Below are positions 1-5,815 of a DNA stretch of 6,471 nucleotides, piece by piece. The DNA is taken from contig CACXFI010000053.1 of assembly GCA_902766875.1 (NCBI GenBank), positions 1 through 6,471 of the forward strand, written 5' to 3'. This stretch comes from an uncultured Erysipelotrichaceae bacterium (lineage in GTDB: Bacteria; Bacillota_I; Bacilli_A; RF39; UBA660). Made by a program: the position numbers and the translations under genes. The notes below the pieces were generated by a model. That model worked only from the letters and a program-made list of their open reading frames with translations, was not told the DNA's origin and made no database searches. The first letter of the stretch is position 1. The number at the start of each line of letters is the position of its first letter.

Positions 1-126
1 ATTCAATTTACTTAAATTTATTTAGATTTACTTTTACTTACTTTGATTTTAGAATATTCAATATTCCTAGTAAAATAAGGGAAAGTGGTAAATTTTAAGT
101 AATAATTGAATTTTGAGCTTTTTTTT

Positions 127-169
127 CATACCCGAAGGGTCGAGAGTTCGAATCTCCCTCTCGCTACCA
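127..169 (+). other. 3' fragment of a tRNA gene, probable attachment-site remnant
   Basis: The sequence reads as the 3' part of a tRNA. The T-arm is GAGAG (142-146), loop TTCGAAT (147-153) and CTCCC (154-158), with one A-C mismatch at the second pair. The 3' acceptor strand TCTCGCT (159-165), discriminator A166 and encoded CCA (167-169) follow. Upstream, CAT at 127-129 sits at the anticodon position if the variable loop is the five bases GGGTC; alternatively ACCC-GAA-GGGT could be the variable arm of a class II tRNA. The first reading resembles methionine tRNAs, but the isotype is not settled. No matching 5' acceptor strand (NGCGAGA), D-arm or 5' anticodon stem lies upstream; a T-run stands in their place. 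A tRNA 3' end cut in the anticodon region and followed by a terminator is typical of an integrase attachment site (inference). Confidence 0.62.
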
Positions 170-180
170 AATATAAAAAT

Positions 181-209
181 AACTCGGATTTTTTGCCCCG
201 AGTTTTTTT
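181..209. terminator. Bidirectional intrinsic terminator between the tRNA fragment and tetR
   Basis: A perfect 7-bp stem AACTCGG (181-187) / CCGAGTT (198-204) encloses a 10-base loop. A T-run (203-209) follows on the plus strand. Read on the minus strand the hairpin is followed by ATTTTTAT, so it can also end the tetR transcript, whose stop codon is at 213-215. Its place 11 bases after the tRNA CCA suggests it was the terminator of the intact tRNA gene. Confidence 0.85.
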
Positions 210-212
210 ATT

Positions 213-779
213 TTATATTTTATTAGGTATTAGTTTATCTATATAAGTTAATAATTCTTCTTTTGTGTATTTTTCTTTTCGTGATAACCATGACATACCA
301 ATATTAATTAATCCACCAGCATAGAATTTAACTATCACATCTAATGGTAATTCTGAATTTTTTATTTCAACATTATCTTTTAATCTTTCTGATACGTCTC
401 TTTCTATTACATCTATTAAAAAGTCTATTAAGATACCATTTCTATTATTAGAAAGTATTGCATTATATATTTCAATGTTTTGGTCGATATGATTAATTAT
501 TGTATTAAGTAGTTCCATGAGATAATCTTTTGAGAAAATTATATTTTCGTTATATTCTAATTCTTTTAGGAGAGCTATTTTTTGTTCTTCAAATAATTCC
601 ATTAATAATTCGTATTTATCTTCATAATGCGCGTAAAAAGTTGTTCTATTGATAAGGGCTTCTTCACATATATCAGATATCTTTATTTTCTCAAATTTCT
701 TTTGTTTCATTAGTTTTAATAATGTGTTAAATAATATTTTTTTAGTTTTTACTACTCTTAAATCGGTTTTTTCTTTCAT
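213..779 (-). CDS. TetR/AcrR-family transcriptional regulator
   Basis: This 188-residue cytoplasmic protein has a typical TetR-family length. The N-terminal DNA-binding domain covers about residues 8-60. The helix-turn-helix has ISDICEEA (34-41) as the first helix and NRTTFYAHY (44-52) as the recognition helix, followed by the family's conserved FYxHYxDK-type stretch (48-55). The C-terminal half is all helical and ends with FYAGGLINIGMSWLS near 152-166, which resembles the ligand-binding/dimerisation domain of Firmicutes TetR_C-type regulators. The start is supported by GAGGTG (791-786) six bases upstream of ATG and by a near-consensus promoter just before it. The gene is divergent from the MMPL operon, so it most likely represses that operon and itself; the inducing ligand is unknown. 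The family call is firm; the regulatory target is inferred from position. Confidence 0.94.
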   Translation of the reverse strand: MKEKTDLRVVKTKKILFNTLLKLMKQKKFEKIKISDICEEALINRTTFYAHYEDKYELLMELFEEQKIALLKELEYNENIIFSKDYLMELLNTIINHIDQNIEIYNAILSNNRNGILIDFLIDVIERDVSERLKDNVEIKNSELPLDVIVKFYAGGLINIGMSWLSRKEKYTKEELLTYIDKLIPNKI

Positions 780-797
780 CTAAAACACCTCGTGTTA

Positions 798-826
798 ATT
801 ATATAACTTATCTATCTAAAAGTCAA
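798..826 (-). promoter_or_regulatory. Sigma-A promoter of tetR
   Basis: On the minus strand the -35 box is TTGACT (826-821) and the -10 box is TATAAT (803-798), separated by exactly 17 bases. This is close to the sigma-A consensus. The transcript would start near 791-792, directly at the ribosome binding site GAGGTG, giving a very short 5' leader. Confidence 0.85.
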
Positions 827-831
827 ATAAC

Positions 832-857
832 ATACAAAATGTATAATAAATATACAT
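832..857. promoter_or_regulatory. Candidate TetR operator (overlapping palindromes)
   Basis: The 19-bp element ATGTATAATAAATATACAT (839-857) is a palindrome with perfect 7-bp arms and a 5-base centre. Its left half also forms a second palindrome with the preceding half-site: ATACA-AAA-TGTAT (832-844). The element therefore holds three alternating half-sites of the ATACA/TGTAT type. It lies just upstream of the tetR -35 box and in the middle of the divergent spacer, where an autoregulated TetR protein would bind. AT-rich sequence makes chance palindromes more common, which lowers certainty. Confidence 0.5.
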
Positions 858-882
858 ATATTTATTAAAAAGTGTTGGATAA

Positions 883-906
883 ACATCATTTAAATATGGA
901 TGATGT
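883..906. promoter_or_regulatory. Second inverted repeat, candidate operator of the MMPL operon
   Basis: ACATCAT (883-889) and ATGATGT (900-906) form a perfect 7-bp inverted repeat with a 10-base spacer. The right arm coincides with the region where the -35 contact of the MMPL promoter would lie, so a bound protein would block RNA polymerase. Its half-site differs from the 839-857 palindrome, so the two elements may bind different proteins. Confidence 0.5.
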
Positions 907-929
907 GGTGTTTGAAATATTATTATAAT
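901..929 (+). promoter_or_regulatory. Probable promoter of the MMPL operon
   Basis: A consensus -10 box TATAAT lies at 924-929. The hexamer 17 bases upstream, TGATGT (901-906), is a poor -35 box, so the promoter is weak or needs help. Transcription would start near 936, a few bases before the ribosome binding site AGGAGG (941-946), which is seven bases from the ATG at 954. Confidence 0.5.
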
Positions 930-953
930 AAAATATATTGAGGAGGTGGATAA

Positions 954-3026
954 ATGGATATATTTTCAAGTTTTGTAGTAAAAAATAAAAATATAATTCT
1001 AATATTAGTGATGATATTAATAATTCCCGCTTTAATTGGGTATATGTCAACTAAAACTAATTATGATATTTTAGTATATTTACCAAAAGATGTTGAAACA
1101 TTAAAAGGTCAAGAAATTTTAAAAGATGATTTTAATATGGGAGCTTTTTCTATTTCTTTAGTTGATAATAAAATTAGTGATAGTGATTTGTTGAAATTAG
1201 AAAATAGGATTAAGAAAATAGATTGTGTAACTAATGTTGTTAGTGTTACTGATATTACTGGTATAAATATACCGATAGAAATGTTACCTAAAAAAATATT
1301 AAGTCATGTTACTAGTGATGATTCGAAATTATTGCTTATTACATTTGCAACTGGTACTAGTGATGAAGAAACTACTGAGGCTATAAAAGAGATAGAGAAT
1401 ATGTCTAATGATATTAAAGTTGGTGGAATGAGTGCAATGTCATTAGATATGAGAAAATTAGTTGAGAGTCAGATGTTTGTTTATGTTGTAGTTGCTGTTA
1501 TATGTTGTTTAATAATATTAATGGTATCTTTAGATTCATATATTGTTCCTTTTTTGCTTCTTGGTAATATAGGAATATCAATTCTATTTAATATGGGGTC
1601 TAATATATTATTTGGGGAAATATCATATATTACTAAAGCTATCGCTGCAGTTTTACAATTAGGAGTAACTACAGATTTTTCAATATTTTTATATCATAAA
1701 TATGAAGAAGCTAAAAATAATAATAAATCAAATGATGAAGCTATGAAGGAAGCTATTAATGAGACAATGGTTTCTGTTATAGGGTCATCACTTACGACAA
1801 TAGCAGGATTTTTAGCATTATGTAGTATGAAATTTGGGTTAGGTAGGGATATTGGTTTAGTAATGGCTAAAGGTGTTTTATTTGGGGTTTTAACTGTTTT
1901 AACTTTTTTCCCTGCACTATTATTGGTATTTGATAGGCAAATTCAGAAAACAAAACATAAGCCAATAATACCAGAATTTAAATTTGTAAAACCCATTATT
2001 ATGAAAGGTTATAAATATATATTTATAGTTTTCTTGATTTTATTTTTACCAGCATATTTATCACAAAAGAATACAGAAGTTTATTATAAATTAGATACAT
2101 CTATTCCAGATGATTATAATTATTCAATTGTTAGTAAAAAATTAAAAGAAGATTATGGACTTATTTCTCAATCTATGATTTTGATTGATGCTAATTTAGA
2201 TGATGGTAAAATAAATAGTATGATTGATGAAATAGAAAATTTAGATGGAATAGATAGTGTTATATCAATTAATTTACTTAATAAGTATGGAATATCTAAT
2301 GATGTTATACCATCAAAAATAAAAGATATTTTTGAAACAAATAAATATAAGTTAATACTTGTTAATTCAAATTATGAGATAGCTAGTGATGAGTTAAATG
2401 AGCAAATTACTAAAATCAATCCAATAGTAAAGAGATATGATAAAAGTGCAATAATTGCTGGAGAAGGGCCACTTATGAATGATTTGGTGGAAATAACCGC
2501 TATTGATTTTAGGAATGTAAATTATGTTTCTATTGGAGTAATATTTATAATTATGTTTTTTGTACTAAGATCAATTAGTTTGCCAATATTATTGGTTTTA
2601 TCTATAGAATTTGCAATTTTTATAAATATGGGAGTACCATATTGGCATGGAACTAGTATGCCGTTTGTATCATCTATTGTAATTGGGACTATACAACTTG
2701 GAGCTACAATAGATTATGCAATTCTACTTACTACTAAATATTTGGAAGAAAGAAAAAATGGGAAAGATAAAAAGGAAGCTATTTCTAAATCTTTAACTTC
2801 TTCTGTATCATCAATATTTGTTAGTGCAATGTGTTTCTTTGGAGCTACAATTGCGGTATTTATTGTATCTAAAATTGATATGATTGGGTCTTTGTGTTTA
2901 TTAATGGCTAGAGGTGCTATTATAAGTATGTTAGTTGTAATGTTTATAGTTCCTAGTGTATTGTTGATTTTTGATAGATTAATAATAAAAACAACTTTAG
3001 GGTTTAAGAAAGGAAGGAAAATATGA
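954..3026 (+). CDS. MMPL-family (RND superfamily) transporter
   Basis: This 690-residue membrane protein has the two-fold RND layout with about 12 transmembrane helices. Helix 1 is near residues 13-31, an extracellular loop spans 32-172, helices 2-6 lie at about 174-327, helix 7 near 355-371, a second loop to about 522, and helices 8-12 at about 524-676. The two halves are repeats: the fourth helix of each carries QLGVTTDFSIFL (D241) and QLGATIDYAILL (D587), the Asp-aromatic pair that in MMPL proteins serves proton coupling. The first loop begins with NYDILVYLPKD, a common MMPL opening. It probably exports lipids or other hydrophobic envelope molecules using the proton gradient; the substrate cannot be read from sequence. 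AGGAGG seven bases upstream supports the start. The stop codon overlaps the next start (ATGA), so the two are translationally coupled. Confidence 0.94.
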   Translation: MDIFSSFVVKNKNIILILVMILIIPALIGYMSTKTNYDILVYLPKDVETLKGQEILKDDFNMGAFSISLVDNKISDSDLLKLENRIKKIDCVTNVVSVTDITGINIPIEMLPKKILSHVTSDDSKLLLITFATGTSDEETTEAIKEIENMSNDIKVGGMSAMSLDMRKLVESQMFVYVVVAVICCLIILMVSLDSYIVPFLLLGNIGISILFNMGSNILFGEISYITKAIAAVLQLGVTTDFSIFLYHKYEEAKNNNKSNDEAMKEAINETMVSVIGSSLTTIAGFLALCSMKFGLGRDIGLVMAKGVLFGVLTVLTFFPALLLVFDRQIQKTKHKPIIPEFKFVKPIIMKGYKYIFIVFLILFLPAYLSQKNTEVYYKLDTSIPDDYNYSIVSKKLKEDYGLISQSMILIDANLDDGKINSMIDEIENLDGIDSVISINLLNKYGISNDVIPSKIKDIFETNKYKLILVNSNYEIASDELNEQITKINPIVKRYDKSAIIAGEGPLMNDLVEITAIDFRNVNYVSIGVIFIIMFFVLRSISLPILLVLSIEFAIFINMGVPYWHGTSMPFVSSIVIGTIQLGATIDYAILLTTKYLEERKNGKDKKEAISKSLTSSVSSIFVSAMCFFGATIAVFIVSKIDMIGSLCLLMARGAIISMLVVMFIVPSVLLIFDRLIIKTTLGFKKGRKI
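3011..3026 (+). promoter_or_regulatory. Ribosome binding site and ATGA overlap
   Basis: AGGAAGG (3011-3017) lies inside the last codons of the transporter gene, five bases before the next ATG (3023). The stop TGA (3024-3026) overlaps that ATG. This fixes the start of the downstream gene and implies coupled translation of the two products. Confidence 0.8.
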
Positions 3027-5161
3027 AAAATATTTTAAAAAAAATATTAGTATATTTATTAATTATTTGTGTGTTGTTTCAAACAACTGATGTTTATGCA
3101 TTTACAAAAGAAGAGAGTGTTTATGCAAAGTTAAATGAAACAGGAGAAGTTGATAGTGTTTCTGTTTCAGAACATTTATATGATTATAATGATAAAATAA
3201 TTAATGATAAAACAATTTTAGATGATATTAAGAATATTAAAGAAAATCAAAAATTTACATTAAATGATAATGATCTTATTTGGAAAACTAATGGTGATGA
3301 TGTTTATTATCAAGGCTTATATAAAAAAGATTTACCTATAAGCATTAGTGTTAAATATTATTTAAATGAGGAAGAGAAAAATGTAGATGATATATTAGGT
3401 AAAAGTGGTAATGTTAGGATAGTTTTAACTTACAATAATAATCAATATAAGAATATGAATGTAAATGGTTCATTAGAGAAAATGTATGTACCTTATGCTA
3501 TAGTTACAACTTCAATATTAAATAATAAAGATAATAAAAATATTAAAGTTACAAACGGGAAAATTATTGATAATGGGTTAACTTCTATTGTTATGGCTAT
3601 ATCATCTCCTGGTTTATATGAGTCTTTAAATTTAGAAGAATTAAAAGATATTAATAAAGTAGAAATTTCTTTTGATACTGATTCTTTTGAATTAAATTCT
3701 ATTTATTCTGTAGCTACTACTAATTTATTTGAAGATAATAATTTAGAGATATTTGGGAAAATTAATGATTTATATAATAATATAGATTTATTACAAAGTA
3801 ATATGGATACTATTGTAGATGGAGCTAATAAATTAAATGATGGAACTAGTCAAATGGATGCGGGAATTACAGAATTAAATAGTAAATTTCAAGAAGTAAA
3901 TAGTAAGTATCAATATTACAGAAATCAAGATACAGATATATTAAAAGAAAAGATAATGAGTATTGTTGAGGATAATATTGATAATATTGTTCCTTTATTA
4001 GAAGAAGAAATAGCAAGTGAAACTAGTAAAATAATTAAAGATAATAAAGATGAATTAGAGCAGGCTACTATATATTATGCTAAGGAAAATACTAAAACAG
4101 TAATAGACGAAGAACTTAAAAAGATAATTAATCAATTAGATATAAATAGTTTAATAGATAAAGTTATTAATGATGAATTGTATTCTATATTAGAAAATGA
4201 TTCAGATATTTTGGAGTTAACTAATACATTGAAAGAAAATATTAATAAAGAATTAAAAAAAATTATTGAGGAAGAATTTAATAATAGCATGACACAAAGT
4301 ACTGATGAAAAATATATAAGTGATATTGCAGAAAAATATGGTGTTACATATGAACAAGCTAAAGGAATAGTAGGGGAAGTTCAAACTGATACTTTAAATC
4401 AAATTAAAAATAATACTGATATTACAGAAAAAATAATTAGTTCTTTAAATAATACAGATTTAATAAATAATTATGTAAATGAAATAAGTAATAGATTAAA
4501 TGATAAAGATATAAATATAAGTGATGATTTAAAAAAACAAATATTAGATGCATTATATAAAGATTTAGAAGATGAAAATATATATATTAATTTAGATGTT
4601 AAGGAGTATATATCTAATGTAGTTGATAAAATAGTTGATAATACTGTTAGTGATTTATCAAATAGATATACTGAAGAATATACAAATCAAGTTGTTAAAA
4701 ATATTGTTGAAAAAGAGTTTAGTAAAGAAAATGTTGATTCAAAACTTAATGAGGAATTGACTATTTATAGGAAAGATATAAATAATAAAATAATGGTTTT
4801 AGATGATGTTATGAATAAAATATCTTATTCTTTAAATATGCTTAATGATGGGTCAAAACAAATTTCTAATGGTATGAATCAATTATCATTAGGTCTTGAT
4901 AAATATAATAGGGAAGGTATTAATAAAATTAATAATTTAGTTAATGGTGATGTCAAGAATATTCAGGAAAGATTTAATGCTCTTATGGAATTAAGTAATG
5001 AAAATAAAACAATAGATAGTATTCCTTTAGGTTCTATTGGTAATTCAAAGATGATATTTATGATAGATTCTAAATCTAAGGTAGTAAAAGAAAAAAAAGA
5101 AGTTAAGAAAGAGAAGGATAATAGTTCTTTTTGGGGTAAAGTAAAAGGTTTGTTTAATTAA
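3023..5161 (+). CDS. Exported MMPL-partner protein with YhgE/Pip-like glycine heptads and a long coiled-coil insert
   Basis: This 712-residue protein starts with a signal sequence: K6/K7, a hydrophobic core at 8-19 and a likely cleavage site VYA|F after A26. Residues 27-245 form a beta-rich domain with YYQG (95-98), GKSGNVRI (126-133), VTNGK (176-180) and SPGLYESL (195-202). I associate this pattern with a widespread uncharacterised Firmicutes family encoded beside MMPL transporters. Next comes a glycine heptad block (G267, G274, G281 with I264, L271, M278, L285), the LxxGxxx pattern of YhgE/Pip proteins. A second block (G610, G617, G624) occurs 343 residues later. Between them lies an acidic, Asn/Lys/Glu-rich helical, coiled-coil-like stretch. 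No C-terminal membrane helix is visible; the end is Lys-rich, then SFWGKVKGLFN. It probably works with the transporter outside the membrane (inference from the ATGA coupling). Confidence 0.82.
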   Translation: MKNILKKILVYLLIICVLFQTTDVYAFTKEESVYAKLNETGEVDSVSVSEHLYDYNDKIINDKTILDDIKNIKENQKFTLNDNDLIWKTNGDDVYYQGLYKKDLPISISVKYYLNEEEKNVDDILGKSGNVRIVLTYNNNQYKNMNVNGSLEKMYVPYAIVTTSILNNKDNKNIKVTNGKIIDNGLTSIVMAISSPGLYESLNLEELKDINKVEISFDTDSFELNSIYSVATTNLFEDNNLEIFGKINDLYNNIDLLQSNMDTIVDGANKLNDGTSQMDAGITELNSKFQEVNSKYQYYRNQDTDILKEKIMSIVEDNIDNIVPLLEEEIASETSKIIKDNKDELEQATIYYAKENTKTVIDEELKKIINQLDINSLIDKVINDELYSILENDSDILELTNTLKENINKELKKIIEEEFNNSMTQSTDEKYISDIAEKYGVTYEQAKGIVGEVQTDTLNQIKNNTDITEKIISSLNNTDLINNYVNEISNRLNDKDINISDDLKKQILDALYKDLEDENIYINLDVKEYISNVVDKIVDNTVSDLSNRYTEEYTNQVVKNIVEKEFSKENVDSKLNEELTIYRKDINNKIMVLDDVMNKISYSLNMLNDGSKQISNGMNQLSLGLDKYNREGINKINNLVNGDVKNIQERFNALMELSNENKTIDSIPLGSIGNSKMIFMIDSKSKVVKEKKEVKKEKDNSSFWGKVKGLFN

Positions 5162-5197
5162 TAATTATTCTGTTTGTTAACATTTGAGTTCTTTTTA

Positions 5198-5226
5198 TTG
5201 ACATATATTAAAAAATAAGGTAATAT
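5198..5226 (+). promoter_or_regulatory. Strong sigma-A promoter of the structured leader
   Basis: The -35 box TTGACA (5198-5203) and the -10 box TAATAT (5221-5226) are separated by exactly 17 bases, one of the best promoters in the window. Transcription should start near 5232-5234. No convincing terminator for the preceding operon lies between 5162 and 5197, so read-through from it is possible. Confidence 0.85.
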
Positions 5227-5231
5227 ATTTG

Positions 5232-5328
5232 TTGGTGAGGAGATATAAGCGATTTGTGAGCTATCTCGGGTATTAAACCTACACGGAAATTACAGTACGG
5301 AGTCACTAATATGTGATCTGTACTTTTT
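5232..5328 (+). ncRNA. Structured leader RNA ending in a terminator: candidate riboswitch, attenuator or small RNA
   Basis: This stretch of about 95 nt is visibly richer in G and C than its surroundings and does not code for protein. Possible helices are GTGAGG (5235-5240) with CCT-A-CAC (5278-5284, one bulged A), and AGATA (5241-5245) with TATCT (5262-5266), continued by GC/GC around a 9-base loop. GGT (5269-5271) with ACC (5277-5279) competes with the first helix. A terminator hairpin follows (5294-5328), and the next gene starts 44 bases later. Aptamer-like folding, then a terminator, then a gene is the arrangement of transcription-terminating riboswitches. It does not match the riboswitch, T-box or ribosomal-protein leader consensus sequences I know. 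A free-standing small RNA is the alternative. The function is not assigned. Confidence 0.6.
5294..5328 (+). terminator. Intrinsic terminator inside the leader
   Basis: AGTACGGA (5294-5301) pairs with TCTGTACT (5317-5324), with one G-U pair. After one bulged G (5302), TCAC (5303-5306) pairs with GTGA (5313-5316) around a TAATAT loop. The 12-bp stem runs straight into TTTTT (5324-5328). Because it lies between the promoter and the gene it must be bypassed for expression of the downstream gene, unless that gene has another promoter. Confidence 0.85.
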
Positions 5329-5371
5329 ATTTGCAAAAAAGTATATGATTAATAGAAGGGAGATATAGAAT

Positions 5372-5755
5372 ATGAGCGTAAAAGTTTATAATATTAAAGA
5401 TAATGTATTTATGAGAGATTTGTTTTATAATAAAAATATAGATATGTTATTTGATGCTAGAGGATATGAATTTTCTCGCAGTGATATAGGAGAAAGACTA
5501 TTTAGAAAAATGATAATAGATACTATTCTTTTTTGGGAAAAAGATGTTTTATCTTATAAGGCTATGAGAAATCCTAGTGAAGTATTAAAAGATAATTTAA
5601 AAAATGATTATTCGGCTTTTATTGGTTATGTTGATAGTTCTTTAAAAGGGAAAGAGTTTTCTCCTTCTTCTTATGATTCTTATGATAAGGCTATAGAATG
5701 CGGAACTGAAATATATACTAATATTAAAAGCTATAGTAAAGTTAGAAAAAAGTAA
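5372..5755 (+). CDS. Hypothetical protein of 127 residues behind the structured leader
   Basis: I do not recognise this protein. It is a soluble, mostly helical sequence with no signal peptide, membrane helix, zinc motif or obvious catalytic pattern. The middle is relatively rich in aromatic and charged residues (RLFRKMIIDTILFWEKD, about 43-59). The C-terminus is basic (SKVRKK). A ribosome binding site AAGGGAG (5356-5362), nine bases upstream, supports the ATG, and codon use resembles the neighbours, so it looks like a real gene. It sits alone between the leader terminator and its own terminator, upstream of ftsY. It is not YlxM, the helix-turn-helix protein often found near ftsY and ffh. Expression probably depends on read-through of the leader terminator. 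The function is unknown; whatever the leader senses would be the best clue. Confidence 0.8.
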   Translation: MSVKVYNIKDNVFMRDLFYNKNIDMLFDARGYEFSRSDIGERLFRKMIIDTILFWEKDVLSYKAMRNPSEVLKDNLKNDYSAFIGYVDSSLKGKEFSPSSYDSYDKAIECGTEIYTNIKSYSKVRKK

Positions 5756-5784
5756 TTATATGGATGTATAATTACTTTTATTAT
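5748..5784 (+). terminator. Intrinsic terminator overlapping the stop codon of the 127-residue gene
   Basis: GTAATTATA (5752-5760) and TATAATTAC (5767-5775) are perfect complements around the loop TGGATG. Flanking AAAA (5748-5751) and TTTT (5776-5779) extend the stem to 13 bp, and TTTTATTAT follows. The stop codon TAA (5753-5755) lies inside the stem, so a ribosome at the stop would delay folding. The stem is AT-rich, so its efficiency is uncertain. Confidence 0.65.
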
Positions 5785-5792
5785 GATATAAT
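5784..5792 (+). promoter_or_regulatory. Extended -10 promoter of ftsY
   Basis: TG-A-TATAAT (5784-5792) is an extended -10 box. No good -35 box is visible, and the region where it would lie falls in the preceding terminator hairpin. Transcription should begin near 5799. The ribosome binding site GGAG (5803-5806) is nine bases before the ATG at 5816. Confidence 0.65.
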
Positions 5793-5815
5793 ACTTATAT
5801 ATGGAGTTGATAAAT

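Noticed and set aside
94..169. A complete tRNA gene ending at the CCA
   Set aside because: No sequence upstream pairs with the 3' acceptor strand TCTCGCT, no D-arm is visible, and the 5' anticodon stem position holds only T residues. Only the 3' part is present.
3068..3103. Lipoprotein signal for the exported partner protein
   Set aside because: The only early cysteine (C16) lies within the hydrophobic core and lacks a lipobox; the VYA|F site fits signal peptidase I.
954..5161. Mycoplasma-type genetic code, given the very low GC content
   Set aside because: No in-frame TGA occurs in the genes, TGG encodes Trp in the transporter, and its stop codon is TGA.
5162..5197. Terminator for the MMPL operon
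   Set aside because: Only weak AT palindromes (for example TGTT/AACA at 5171-5182) are present, with no stable stem followed by a T-run, so none was annotated.
5256..5276. Tiny leader ORF GTG-AGC-TAT-CTC-GGG-TAT-TAA behind GAGGAG (5237-5242)
   Set aside because: The spacing of 13 bases is long, there are only six sense codons, and the same bases are explained by RNA stem pairing. A leader peptide is possible but not supported.
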